A DNA stretch of 64,000 bases from Limonium bicolor (GCA_023374045.1 CM041777.1:102626046-102690045), one strand, 5' to 3'; shown: positions 24,837 through 38,151, numbered from the stretch's first letter. The notes: generated by a model from the letters alone, not told the origin. Translations and numbers: made by a program.

Positions 24837-25427
24837 AAAATTGTTTTGTCCTAACTGCATGTTGGGACAAGAAAGATAATTAAAATAAATTGGCTAATAT
24901 ATTTTTGTGTTACTAAAAACCAAACATGAAATATTATATAATGATTATTTTACTATTGTGTGATAATATGGTTGAAATGTCTTGTATGTTGATGCGTGGT
25001 TATAATGTTAAAATTGTTTTCAAAGAGAAATTTTTTTTACGAAGTGAAGTGGTAACTTACTCGATTTTCAGACTTTATCGTGGCTCTTTCTGTGATTGTT
25101 TGGATTTCTGCCACAGGTACTCCTGAAGTATATGGGATGGGACTACCACGACTCCACTAGAGTAAGCATTTACAAACAGTTTTAGTTTAGACTTTGTGAC
25201 TTTCTTGTTAATTAAAAGACAATTATATCATTAATTGTTTTCCTTTTTATTGATAATAATAGTTTGGTAATTTAGTTAATTGTTTAGGCCTTAGCACTCG
25301 TTTAGTTGCGAGTGTGGCAATAATACCCCGGGTTTAGGTTTGATTCCGCTGCTTACTAATTATTAAACATAAATTTTTAAGTAATTGACATAATAAAATG
25401 TTAGAAAATCCAGGGTGTTACATCACC

Positions 25428-26549
25428 ACTTCGTCTATTCCCCTCGAGAATACTCCTTAACGAACATGGAACAACTTTTCTCGGTTCTTGCTAATTTCTA
25501 CTGGCAGAACAAGGAACATACATCTTCATTCTCTCCTTATGTTTGCAATAGACTGAGGTAAGATTTTTGCTCTTTCTTTGTGATTCCTTTTCTGGCTCAA
25601 AATCAAAAATCGAACCCATCTTTTATTCAACTCTCTCTTTTTTCAAGTGACTAGAATCGAAGTTTGTTCCTTTCTCTGTTGTCTTTTTCAAATTCACTGG
25701 TTGAGTTCCAAAGAAAAAACCCTAGCTAGCTTACTTCCTCTTCGTTTTCTTATTCGAGCATGGTAAAAATTGCCAGAGGCTTGTTTCCTTGGCTAGATAC
25801 AAAAACTGAAAGGAAAAATAGGGAAACACCCAACAAAAAAGTGTAAGTTATCTGTAAACCTTAAAACTTCTATTTTTTTCAGATCTGAATGTTTTGAACA
25901 AGGCCGAACATGTGGAGGATTGAAGCCCATCTGTGAAATATTTAAGGTTAAAATTTCAACCCTAACCTTGTGTTGGGTTAATTTTATTTGAGTTGCTTTT
26001 GTTTCTGTAAAAAAAAACCCGAAGTAAAGAGGTGTTTAATTTTGATTTCACTTCGTTTCTAGAAGTTTAGGCCCAAAAAATTAGAGATTTGTTTGGGTGT
26101 AATATTCAGTTTCGAAAAGTTAAGGTAAATGAGTGGATTTAGGGTTCTAAAATTATATTAAATTTAGTGTTCTAGTTAAATTGGAATTGAGGATTTGGTT
26201 AATTAAAAATTAGGGTTTTGGTGGTGATTTGGGGTAATTCGAGTTCTAGGGTTAAATTTGGGTTAGGTTTAGAATTTGAGGGCAATCTGGAAAATTAGGG
26301 TTTTGGAAATTATGGGGGGAAATTGAAAATTAAGAAAATTTGGGGATTGAACTTGAAATTAGGGTTTCTATAGAAGTTGGGGGTGAAACTATAATATGGA
26401 CAAAGTTTAGGATCAATTTCAAAGTTAGGATAAAATCGGTGGTTGTGGTAGATTCAAAAATAAACGTTAATTTGGGGTCTTTTGGTAATTTTGAAAATAG
26501 ATTAGCTGGGATTAATTAGGGGTAATTAATAAAAAAACCTAATTGTTAT
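25428..26549. other. Anonymous segment between two solo LTRs
   Basis: This 1.1-kb stretch was adjacent to 19450 before LTR A inserted. It is T/A- and G-rich with many GGGTT(T) words and no lasting open frame. No gene or known repeat was recognised. Confidence 0.5.
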
Positions 26550-27087
26550 TAAAGTGTAACACCCCTACCGTTAATACCATCATTACCGTCCAATCTCCTC
26601 GTACTTCCAAAATCACGCAGCGGATACATACTTACATACGGTGGGTGATACAATGCCGCTAGTCACCCACGTGACTAACAAAGCTACTACTACTACATAC
26701 AACATCGGTCTGATGGACCGGAATCTCCGAGTACTACACAAATACAGTACATACTCCCATTACTTACTGAGTACTACAACTTTCCATTCAGTACAATACT
26801 CCATTACAATACCATCCAATACAAAATAACATACCGAGTTTACTAGGATCCTTATACAATACAATACTTCTTCCAAGCTCATACACACTCATTAAGAGTC
26901 TACATCTACCCATTTCTCACATTACATGCTTATAATGCATAAGGTGTACCCCATTGGTACACTACTACCTCAAGGCTACAAGCCTTATACCATTTACTAC
27001 TATCTACATTTCATTTCCAATGATCTAGGTAGTCCGCCAGTCTCTTACCTTGACCATATCCACTTCGGTACCTGCACACTAAAAACG

Positions 27088-27103
27088 TTCCCCCTAGGGG
27101 GTC
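27088..27103. other. Short stem-loop in solo LTR B
   Basis: CCCCC (27090-27094), TA, GGGGG (27097-27101). The matching place in LTR C (50528-50542) has a different stem with the same flanks. Confidence 0.55.
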
Positions 27104-28373
27104 AGCTTACGCTGAATATGATAACCGCATACCCCGCACTAGCGAGGGTACGCCGACCATTTGGTCGAATACATGCAATTCATTTTACAATACATACATT
27201 CATACATACATGCTTTCATTCATGATACTACAATACTACACAAGGTATACATACATACGCCCAGTACAATACATGTTTGGAAGACAATACCAGTCAACCA
27301 ACACTTACTTACCATCTTCCACAATACACATACACAATACATACTCGTTACCTACTCAATACGCAATATGGAGATACACTTCTCCAATTCACACATAAGG
27401 CTAGTTAGCTTCTTTACACACCCGGGTTAATCGGGTGTTCAATACTCATTTACTCAAGGTCAATGACTTACAATAGCCAAGACCGATACACATACAATAC
27501 TTACTTCTTACTTACTTTACTCCAGTTAAGTCTGTATGACCTCCGGGCAGGGATTACTACATCCCACCACCGGGCTTTGGGGTGGCCCACTAATCCAGGA
27601 TGCTACCCATTCAAGGGATTTGGTCCATGGAAAAGATTACAGCCAGGATTCGGATCCAACCTCTTGTGTTTCCTTATCCTCACGCGTGGCCGAAACTATA
27701 TTGGACTTCTACTCATTCCATTTACTCATTACTCATGTTAGGAGTTAGATTGTTAGGAATTAGTAGAAGTCAGTACTTCATTTCCATACATCCATACAAT
27801 ACACAAGTACACATTACTTACACGTACTCTTCATTTCCATTCATACATTTCATGAATTATACAAACTAAATGTTCAAGAAGATACACAAGAACAAAATAG
27901 TTCAAACACAGTTAAGTGCAATATAAGTCCGATTCGTGCATTTATCTTATTGGTGATCACATAAGTACACAAATCGGGGTAACCAGGTTAGGATACAGAG
28001 CATGAAGAAATCATACCTTCACCGTTGATTTACTTTATCGGGTGCTCCCTTGTTCCTTAGTTCACATTTGTTCCTCGAATCTTTACTCTCGAATCGATGA
28101 CTACATGTCAAATGATTCTATTAATACTAAGCTTTACAATACATGCTTAATTACTACGCCCATATCCCGTTGTTTTGGTTTAACTTAATGTTCTTATACT
28201 TACAACTTTCTTAATTTGTTTTCTTACTCATTTACTTATTTTCTTATAATTACTACCTCATTAATGGTGTATCACTACATACATATGCATATATGTGTAT
28301 AGGCATATATGTACATACATATGACTACCATAGTCATATAATAAAACATATATATTTTTTTGTTTTGACTCAA

Positions 28374-28783
28374 CCGACCTTACCCAGGGTCGGACCTAAG
28401 GTCGGTGAAAGTCAGTAAGTTTCGTTAAGGCAAAATTCCAAGCTCGACCGACCTTGCAAGTCCGGTCCCAAGGTCGGTCCATTCCAGTGAGTTACTTACG
28501 TGAAAATTTCAGGCCTGACCGACCTTGCAAGTCGGTCCCAAGGTCGGTCTGTTCCAGTATGTTCTGGGTTCGAGTTTTCTGGACTCGACCGACCTTGCCC
28601 AAGTTCAGTCCAAGGTCGGTCCATTCCAGTAGACCTCTGGCCTTCACAATTTACGACTCGACCGACCTTGTAAGTTCGGTCCCCAAGGTCGGTCGAAGTC
28701 AGAAGACTTCCCGTCTGTGTATTTTAAGGCGCGACCGACCTTGCGGGTTCGGTCCCAAGGTCGGTCCGGCCCAGTACTTCAGT
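28374..28783. repeat. 72-bp hairpin minisatellite in solo LTR B, six units
   Basis: Units start at 28374, 28448, 28519, 28589, 28662 and 28735 (spacing 70-74). Each has CCGACCTTG, about 10-14 loop bases, then CAAGGTCGG, a ~9-bp stem. The bases between hairpins diverge more than the stems. The array is ~1.8-2.2 kb from the TGTAACACCCC end. Confidence 0.9.
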
Positions 28784-30959
28784 TTTAAAATCTGTTTCTT
28801 AGTGTTTTACTTTCCCATTGTTTCCCCAATCTTCCTACATGTAATCCCACATGTTTAAACACTACTTAGGCCCTCCAAATTGCCTTAGTTCATCCACCAA
28901 ATTCCTTACTCATTTCTAAATCCACATACACAATTTCTCCTCACTTCCTTCCAACACTTACAATAATTTTCTTTCCTCTTATGCTACAGATTTTCATTTT
29001 AACCTTTACCATTCAATACTCCCTCTACTAATGCTACTCCCAGCATCCCAAATACATTTCCAAGCAAATACAATATCTATACCCAAGTCCAATCTCCATT
29101 TCACCAAATCTTGTACACTCATTCCTCCTAGTTTCCACAATGCATTTAAATACTCTTTGCTACAAATTTTGCACTCTCATATCCTCATACTATAACTACC
29201 ATTCCATGGTTACTAAACCTCTCTACTAACTCCAATACACACCTTGGTTTATCTCATTCACCAAGTTACCCATAATTACACAATTCCTACCAAAATTTTG
29301 CCATGGTTCACCTACATTTCTAACTTCTCCACACAAGTCCATTCTCACCAAGTTCATTCCTAAAACTAGCCACACCCATACAAGGGTCCTACCAGCAATC
29401 AAAACAAATCTCAATACACCAATACTTCCTCAAATACAATACTAATGCACATACACAATATACTTGGCTCCAAGGCCTACAGTTCACATACTAGTTCACA
29501 AATACCAAGAATCCCAACACTACAATACCAATACAACATTTTGGGTTCTTTAAGTTAGTTTACCCATTCCCTTTACTCTAATGCATTAAGATTTATCATT
29601 TAAGGAAGAGCTCTTACCTTGAGTTTTTAATTTCCTTCATTCTTTTCCAATTCTCCTCTTTCTCTTCCTTGCACCAAAATCGGTCATATGGGGGAATGGA
29701 GTTGCCAAACTCCATTCCCATCACCCAATATACACAAAATAAGTTTAATTAAAATACTAACCCTTAAAGTATCACCAATTCATTGAAGTGTTAAAAATAC
29801 AAATTCTAGGGTTTACCTTTGGAGTGTTTTAGGAGGGGTTTTAGCCCATAGTTCAAGAAGGTTATTCCACCACCATTGCAAGGTTGATATTATGCTCAAA
29901 GAGAGAGAGAGAAAACAAGGCATTACAATGGGCAAAAATCGGTTATGAACCAAGATGGAGAAAACATGAGTTTTTCATGTAGATTTTACCTTAATGGAAA
30001 GAGGAGACTCCAAGCTACCCATTGGTGCTACTTTCTCTTTGAATGGGGTATACCCATGAAAATGAACTTCCTAATTTTTGGATTTTGAAAAGAGAGGAAT
30101 GTAGAGGATGATGAGGAGAGTAAGAATATGTAGTTATTTTTACATTTGGAGCTCACATGGTGTGGAAGCAGAAGAGAAGAAGAAGGGAAGCCATTGTTGC
30201 TTCCTTTGGGGGCTTCAAAATCGCCACCCAGCAGAGAGAGGGAGAGCAGATCGGTGGGAAGAGGAGAAGGGAGGTGAGAGAATAGAGAAAGATGAGGTGA
30301 GAGAGAAGGTAAATACTTTTTACTTTATCTCTTTTTGCTTTTTGACTCCCTTTATTTGTTAGCTAGTTACATGTGTGTGAGAGGGGTTGTTTGAATGATT
30401 AAAAGCCGGCCCCCTAATGTTGTACTAGTTGGAGCGTTTTTCATCTTTTACAGAAAATGCTCATTAATTTTACCCGGTTTTGGTACTGTTCACTATCCGG
30501 GCCCGTTTTCCGGAATTTTCTCGTTTAATTATTTTTATTGACTATTAAGCTTCCGTAAATGCTTAATAATTGTTATTTAATGATTTATAATTTTTACGGG
30601 TTCGTTTGACCACTTAAAATCACGTTTTCGGGTTTCCTCGAAAAACGTGCGCTAAAGCTCTATTAGCGTTTTAATGCGTTATTTGGATCCGTTTTCTTCG
30701 GGAGTTGTTCCCATATATTATTTAGGCCTTATTAAGCCTTTAGAATCCATATAATACGCTAACCGAGGTCTCATACCTCCTACAGTTGTCTAACGCTTAT
30801 TTAGCGTTTTTCGCTTTTTAAGCGTTTATTTATTTCTTTTGGATTTATTTTTCCTTACCAATATTACTTAAGCATTATTAGGCTCTTAAATCAGGATTAG
30901 AATAATCTTAATCACTATATTTAAGTTTGGGGTATTTCATAAAGTATTTAGGTGATAAC

Positions 30960-31777
30960 TAGGGGTATTCATAATCGGTTAACCAGCTATTTGGTTAACC
31001 GCATTTGGTGGTTAGTCAATATTGATAACCGTAACTGCTTCATTTAGAAACGGTTAACTGGGTTCGGTTAACCGCCGGTTTCGGTACAGTTTTTCGGTTA
31101 ACCGTAAACCGGATAAAGAAAAAAATTTACTTTTTTAGATTACAACCTATAATTAAAATCATTAAATTTTCTGTTACATCATAAGTTTTATTATTACAGC
31201 AAGCCATCTTAGTTTCTCTTTACATCACATCTAAATTCTGTCATTACATAACAACAACTAAACTTTACCATTAACTTACAACAACTAAGTATTGTTAATA
31301 AATTCCACCAAGTTTCACCAATCACTTGAAAATTCGAGAGACTCTTCAACTTTTATTATAGGTAGCTCCGTTGTGAGCTCCTTCATTCCTACAAGTTTTA
31401 TAGAAAATATTATAGTAATGATACGAAATATTAATTGTAAGATAACTATATGTTATACTAAATCTGACCTTCATCGATTTTCATATCTTCTAATTCAAAA
31501 ATTATTTTATCTAACACAAAATGTAAGAGTTATAAGTCAAAAGGAAGAAAGGAAAGTGTATAAAGACTTTTAGAAAATCTATTTTTTTAATTTATAAATA
31601 GTTAAACGGTTAATCCGGTTAACCGGTTTGGTTAAAAGTGATAACCGGAACTAGAACCGGCTTATTTAAATGGTTGGTTAACCGAACCCGGAAAACCGGT
31701 TCGGTTAACCAAATTTTTGGTCAGTTTTACCGGTTTCAGTTTCGGTTATACGGTTCCGGTTTTTTTTAACACCACTA
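30960..31777. mobile_element. hAT-like non-autonomous element with GGTTAACC clusters
   Basis: Left end TAGGGGTATTCATAATCGG and inverted right end TAGTGGTGTTAAAAAAAACC, with 8-bp flanks GTGATAAC (30952-30959) and GTGGTAAC (31778-31785), 7 of 8 identical. Both subterminal regions (30975-31110 and 31605-31760) are packed with GGTTAACCG and CCGGTTAACC words. An open frame at 31292-31573 resembles no transposase. Confidence 0.75.
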
Positions 31778-31785
31778 GTGGTAAC

Positions 31786-33573
31786 TGTCAAATTGGGTCT
31801 TTAGTCATAAGTGAGTTAAAGTTAATTAAAGGTGATTAACAGTTGGGTTAGTAATATATTATGTTTCAAATTTAAGTTTAGTATTAAATTGTTATTTAAT
31901 TAATATTATATTTGATTTATTATGTGGGTTAATCAAATTAGGTTAGTGGGCGGGAGTTCATTGGGTCAAATTCAAAGGTTAGAACCAAACCCAACAAGCT
32001 TTTATGAACCATGGACCTTGGAAACTTAGACCCACCCAATGTTAAAATGTAGGCCCAAACTTAAATAAGTCTTAAAAGGACCCAGAACTACATTCGGGTT
32101 TGACCTAAATCAACCGTTGACTAAACTTGGACATCCAACCTCATTGACTTTGACCATTGACTAGAATAGGTACGTTGACCCGTGTTGACTATTTGGTCAA
32201 ATGGGCTAAACTAAATAAATATTGAACCATGATAAAGGTTGGGCCCAAAGGGAAACCCCCCTAAATAAATTAAATGACCAAATCTAAATGGAAGTTAGGA
32301 AGAAAGATTTGGGCTAAGGAGAATAAGTTGGGCTTTCGAAATGAGGCTTAATTAGAAACCTTACACAATTTAAAAACTAGGGAGACTTAGTAAAAGAAGC
32401 AAGGTCTTAAATGGGCCGGGGGGTGAACTATAATAAGTTCACTTAGGAAATCAAGTAAGATAATTGTTAAAGCCCATAGATTTTGGCAAAGTCGGAAACA
32501 ACCTAAGTAAAAAGTTTATGGACTTCTATAATAAATGGTGGGCTAGAATAAAGAACTAATGAAGGTTTATCTAGAAATTATAATAAGGAACATTGAGAGG
32601 CCTATAGGTTGGACAAAGAAAATTATATATAAAAAATAAGTTGGGAATAATTAAAAAAAAGAAGGAGAAAGATTGGATTAAAATGGGAAGCAAATTGGGC
32701 CAAGGTTTTTGACATTTACATGAAAATTTGTAAGTTGGACTAAATTGTAGGATGTAACTAAAGTCTTATATTAAACTTCAAAAAGGGAATTGAAGTTATT
32801 TAATGGAAGACACATTAAGGACCCAACATTTTTTGGGCTTATTGGGATTAGTTAAGGATGTGAATTATTAATGACATAATTATCTTTGCTACCCAAATTT
32901 TAATTAAATACTCTTGGGAGGATTCCATTAGTAATAAGTGGTAAACCTTCAAAAATATAATTTGGGTGGAACAGACAACTGAAAACAGTAATATATTTTA
33001 AACCAAGAGTGGTGAAAGATTTATTATTTTATCTCTCCTATCCAAACTAGGTTTTGGATAATGAGATGCACACGGTTAGACCGGGATAAGTGAATGCATT
33101 CATCTAAGACATCATTTAAAGCTGCTTAATCCAGGTATGTTTTTGTGTGATCCAAATGTTCTGAAGGTCACCTTGGGTTTGGATGTGTGATATTTGTTGA
33201 AAAGAATATATGTGTTTTTACAATATTTGATTATTCTGGTATGATGAATGATGTGACGTGAAATAATTATGTTGCTTGGATTTAGTCTATGTGTGCAAGT
33301 TGGGAAGAGGTAAGCACAAAATACATACTTACATAAATTATAAGTAAAGTCAAGGAATATGTATTTGAGAAAGGATGACGAATATTGGATATATTATCCA
33401 TATTATGTGAAAAATGTACAAAATTTTCTTAGGAAATGTGGAAGAAAAATCATTATCATATGATGAGAATTTTCTTTTGGATATGATGTCCATTATATGA
33501 GATTTCCTAAGAAGGTTTCTTAGATAGAGAAAAAATGGAAAGACTTTATTTAAGGCAAACAAATATAAGATAT
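31786..33573. other. Intergenic spacer with a TTGAC cluster
   Basis: No coding region recognised; AT-rich. At 32100-32200 there are seven TTGAC words on the plus strand and one on the minus strand, matching the W-box core bound by WRKY factors. No gene lies nearby. Confidence 0.5.
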
Positions 33574-33611
33574 GATATATATATTTATATATATATATCT
33601 ATATCTATATT

Positions 33612-33660
<49 letters not shown>
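33574..33660. repeat. TA microsatellite
   Basis: An almost pure (TA)n run, interrupted by TTTATA and CTATAT words, directly before the GTACC target site of solo LTR C. Confidence 0.9.
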
Positions 33661-35847
33661 CATAGTACCTGAAATACCCCTGACTTAAAAATGGTGATTA
33701 ATTATTCTAATATGATGTTTAGAGGCCTATTGATGCCTAAAGAACTTTGGTGAAGAAAGTAAAACCAAAAGAAAAGAGAAAATGCTTAAAATGCACAAAG
33801 CATAAAAACATGCTTAAAGGACCCTTGAAGTTTAGGTGACCTTAAATAGGGCCTAAAGGGGATTCCTACAGCTAATATTAATGGCGGGAACAAGATAAAA
33901 CAATTCCCAAAGAAAACCAACTTATAAAATTAGCTAAAACGTAAAATGTGCTTTAAAGTTCCTTAGAGCACATTTTTGTGAGATTATCTTGTAAAGAGAA
34001 TTTGGATGAGTTTAAAGGCTTAAATATACTCTAATGGATTAGGGGAATATAGTAAACCACATTAGAGAGCCTAACTCCAAAGATTTAAGAAAAATCAAAA
34101 TTTTAGTGATGAATAGTAACAGCTAGGTCAAATGTTGACTTATATTGACTTAGTAGGTCAAAGACCAAAATACCCCTGCTATATACTAAGGGGGCCGGTT
34201 TTGGCTGCTGACTCACCCTTCACTTTTCAGCCAATTAGCTCCTTATTAGTGAGAAGAGACAAAAAGCAATCAAGTACCACACACATTACTTTCCATCTCT
34301 CTCCTCACATTTCTTTTCCTTCCCAGTTGGTTCCCCACTTCTCTCCCAGCCGACTATCTCTCTCTTTCTCTTCTTCCTCACGCCCAAGCTAGAGCTTTGA
34401 TGACTGCTTGCATTCTTTTGCTTGCTCAAGCTTCTACAAGGCTCTAAATCAAAAACAAATTACATATTCTTCGTAGTTGAGTTGAGGGCATTCTTTTGCA
34501 CCTTTCAAAATCTCTAAAGGATGAAGTTTACCTCCATGGGTAGAGCTCCATTTGAGGCGAAAAGTACATTTTCTGGAGCTAGTCTACCTTCTCTTGGATT
34601 CTAGGTAAAAAAAATCACAAAAACTCATTTTGTCCTCCATTTCCTTACTCACCCGAAATGGGCTTATGAGGGTGCCTTTTTCCTTTCTTTGTGTTAGCCT
34701 TGGTTCAAGCTTTAAAGGTGTAGTTGGGACTTTCCCTTAATTCCTTACAGAAAATCAGTTCTAGGGCTTCAAAGGTAATGCCCAATTTTAGTGCTTTAAG
34801 CACCTCCTTTGTATCCTTAAGTTAATTCATGAGCCTAAGTGTCTTTACTCAGCCTCATTCCATCATTGAATGCTGGTTTATAGTGTGGTATCTCCCCTTG
34901 GCCGGTTGCAATCAAAGAGAAGAGAAGAGAAGAAGAGAAAGAAAACACTTGGAAGCTTAAGGTAAATGTCCTACCTTAAATCTTGTATTAATGTCCTAAA
35001 GGAATTATATCTAGGTTGGTATAATTGGGATCAATTATGAAGTAAGAAAAATGCAAGTTAATGGCATTGAACTAGTGTGAATTTGATTGTTTAAATTATG
35101 TCATTAAAGGGCCAAAGTGCAAGTCATTTAAGAGCCTAAGTGCTATGTAATTTAAGATTATTGCATTGTATTGTGATTAATGAAAGTTGGATTAAATTGT
35201 GTGCTGCTAAAATCCATTAAGGATTTTGTTAGCTGAAATTGATTTAGGTAAATGATATGATGCATTTGGGAATGCTAGAATAGTAGAGGAACTATGGCAA
35301 AATTTCTATAGAACCAAAATGTTTTAGGTGATGTTATGAGTTGGAGAACCTAAGGTTAACAAGGAGTTGATAGGGGTTAATTTGGTTAATTAATCACCCT
35401 AAAATGTTAGTTGAAGGATTGAATTGGGTTGTGTAAAAATCTGTAGCTAATATGATGTAGGAATGTCTTATATTACCTAGAGATGAACTAGTGTGTATGA
35501 CCTTGAAAGTAAGGAATGGACATGGGTAATAGAGGTGAAAATGTCTAAGGAGGAATTGGTATGGTTAAAATGATTGTAGGAGAAACAATTGAGTTAGGGA
35601 ATTGGTTGAGCAAAAGTGCATCTTAGGAACCTAGAAAATGAGTTGCAAAGTGTAGAAAAAGAGAGTAAGATTTGTTTAATTGATCATGAATTAAGAAAGA
35701 AGTTTGGTCAATGGATTAGGAAAGCTTATGACATAATTATGGTGTTAGAACATGCTAGGATGCATGTGGAAAGATTGGGAAAGAAATGAGTAAGAAATGA
35801 GGTTAGAATTGTAAAACCAAATTGACAATTGTAGCAGGAAGTTGTAC

Positions 35848-36175
35848 GGTCCGGGACTTGGTCCTTATAAAAGGGTCCCGGACCATCAATAAAAAACCTG
35901 CCAAAATTTACTTGTGACATTGGTCCAGGACTTAGGTCTAGTATAGAGTCCCGGACCAGTACAAAATTTTGGCCGAGAATAACCTGCAACATTGGTCTGG
36001 GACTTGGTTCCAACAAGAAGTCCTGGACCACATTAAAAAGATGACCGAGAGAAAAGCTGTAGTTTGGTCCGGGACTTAGGGTAAGGATATAGTCCCGGAC
36101 CACTAGTAAAATTCACCCGAGAGTTGCTGCATGTGTTGGTCTGGGAGTTAGGGTCCAGACCAGGTCCCGGACCAC
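35848..36175. repeat. 72-bp hairpin minisatellite in solo LTR C, five units
   Basis: Units start at 35848, 35922, 35994, 36066 and 36138 (spacing 72-74). Each has GGTCCGGGACTT, a ~14-17-base loop and AGTCCCGGACC, a stem of ~9-10 bp. It lies ~1.9-2.25 kb from the GGTGTTACA end, matching the array position in LTR B, but the stem sequence differs. Confidence 0.9.
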
Positions 36176-36647
36176 TCCCAGAATGCAGCCGTGAGTGTAT
36201 AAATGGGACTTAAGTGAAAGGGATTGATTGGTAATGGTATTAGATGATGATTAGAACTTGTTTGGTGACATGGAAAGGTCATTAGAATGATCAAACAAGT
36301 ATACTAATGAATGTGAAAGTTGAGAACTTAGGATCACATGCGTAAAGTTGAGGTAAAAGGGATAATGGGGTTAAATACGGGCGTACTAGTCGTCAAATAC
36401 CCTATTGTCTTGACGTTAATAGAAACGCTTGCAATGTTACCAATTATTCGAGAATTATCTGAGGAGCATGAGATGACATGCTAGAGTGATTCCTTGGTGA
36501 ACGATATGGTTTTCTTGCAATCTGTGTCCTACCGAGTTACACTCGGCTTGTGTGCTACTTGTTTATATGCACCGACCTAATAAGATAAATGCATGAAAAC
36601 ATTTATTGCATTTTATGTATATCTCGATGCCTGCTGTGTGAACTAAC

Positions 36648-38146
36648 TGATAAGTCAGGAATTTGTCTAAGTTTACTAGACTAATTCATGCTTAATTTTC
36701 TACATTATGACATTAACTTTCCTCTTTAATGCTTTAATTACTCTTCATTGTTATATTTGTTCCAGTGATCGATTTCATATGTTTTCAGGATAAAATACTC
36801 AACAAAGTGCTTAAATGAAGATTTTAAAGGTTAGAGCAACATGGGAAGTCAAACCAGAGTCAAATACAGATTTTCATTCACCTTCTGCCTCTTTTCAGAC
36901 TTGTTCCGGGTTTGCATATTGGTTTGCAACCCGGACCACAGATCGAAGAAGCTACTGCCTTAAATTTCATATGTTCCGGGTTTGCATATGGGTTTGCAAC
37001 CCGAACCAATACAGACGGAGAAGCTACTGCCTTAAATTTTATATGTTCCGGGTTTGCATATGGGTTTGCAACCCGGACCAATACAGCGAGAGAAGCTACT
37101 GCCTTAAATTTCATGTGTCCGGGTTTGCATAGGGTTTGAAACCCGGAACAATACAGACGGAGCGCGGAGTTTCTGTTTCGAGATTGACGGAATTAATTAT
37201 ATCTTTTAACATTGTGGCCGTCGTTTATTTTAGAGATAGATTAGAAGATAGAGACCGGGTATTATAAAGGAGGAGCTTGGCCAACCTGAATACACATCTT
37301 CAGCGCACAGAATAATCACGATACAGAGAGAATTAGTTTGAGAGCTTGGAGTCTGGTTTGGAGTTTGGAGTTTGGAGCAGAGCACAGAAAGGAGTTCACC
37401 ACGGAGACTGAACAGAGTTTCTTCTTGTTCTCTATTATTACTAAGCTTATTGTAAACATGTCAATGGCTGAGTAGTTCCCTTAGATTTGGTTTGCTATGT
37501 ATCCCTAAATTGACTATTCCGTTCCTTTGTGATTTAATGCAATTTAATTGAGTAAAGTTATTTTCCTTGCTTAATTTCTTTAATCGTTATAATTTGGCCA
37601 ATTATAAGGATTAGTATTTTGTTAGCTTATATGTGACGACTGCGGCTTTCAATTGAATTCAGGAAAATAACCAGTTAGTTTAGAGACGATAATTCCTCTA
37701 AATAGCTAATTGACTAAAACTAGATTGTTCTTAAGGCGGTTAGTAAACAGTGGGTTCGTAACGAGAGTTAGAATTCGGTCTTTATTAACTAGTATTTGCT
37801 AAGCGGGAGACCGGAGGTAAATTATCTTAGTTCTAGGGTTTTACTCAGAATTATCTTTTAAATCACTTAGGGATAGGAATCACGGATTTAGGGTGCAGTA
37901 GTAAACCGGGATCTTCTTCTCCAAATCAGTTTCACAACATTTATTTTTCCTGCTTGTTATTGTTTCGCATGCCGTTTACAGTCTTTAATTGTCATCTAAT
38001 CAAACCCCAATTTCCTGTTTTATAATTTTTCATTAATAAAGATTTAAACTAGACACATCGCCTCCTCTGGTTCGATACTTAGGGATTACTCTCTTAAAAC
38101 TTGCTAGAATTGACCGGTACACTTGCCGTTAGGTTATACCCCAACA
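36648..38146 (+). repeat. Athila-type 5' LTR
   Basis: 1499 bp, TGATAAGTCAGG to TTATACCCCAACA. Close to the 3' LTR at 47986 (1495 bp). Many of the differences I can see are 1-2-base indels, along with some substitutions. It holds a hairpin minisatellite at 36899-37155. Confidence 0.93.
36899..37155. repeat. Hairpin minisatellite in the Athila 5' LTR, four units
   Basis: TCCGGG recurs at 36905, 36975, 37047 and 37118 (spacing 70-72). Each unit reads TCCGGGTTTGCATATGGGTT then TGCAACCCGGACC, a hairpin with a ~9-bp stem, followed by GAAGCTACTGCCTTAAATTT. Confidence 0.92.
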
Positions 38147-38151
38147 AGTTT

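Larger units (their letters stand above)
19456..25422 (+). mobile_element. Solo LTR A, split by a LINE
   Basis: Starts TGAAATACCCC and ends AGGGTGTTACA, the TG...CA form of an LTR. It is flanked by perfect TCACC duplications (19451-19455 and 25423-25427). No second copy or internal domain is present, so it is a solo LTR. Removing the LINE (19535-22722) and one LINE TSD leaves ~2.77 kb, shorter than its ~4.4-kb relatives at 26555 and 33670. A TATA-like CTATTTAAG lies at ~23741, supporting plus orientation, which remains an inference. Confidence 0.8.
26555..30939 (-). mobile_element. Solo LTR B (4.4 kb), inverted relative to A and C
   Basis: Starts TGTAACACCCCTACCG and ends GGGGTATTTCA, flanked by perfect TAAAG duplications (26550-26554 and 30940-30944). 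Its left end matches the inverted right end of LTR C for 16 bases. More matches follow inside, for example GTGATACAATGC and CACGTGACTAACAA. No internal domain or partner LTR is present, so it is a 4385-bp solo LTR. Minus orientation is inferred from comparison with LTR C. Confidence 0.85.

Noticed and set aside
24676..24870. Minus-strand repetitive open frame
   Set aside because: Translation of the 64-bp array in solo LTR A.
30108..30362. Small plus-strand open frame in solo LTR B
   Set aside because: Low-complexity Glu/Lys/Arg-rich translation with no domain.
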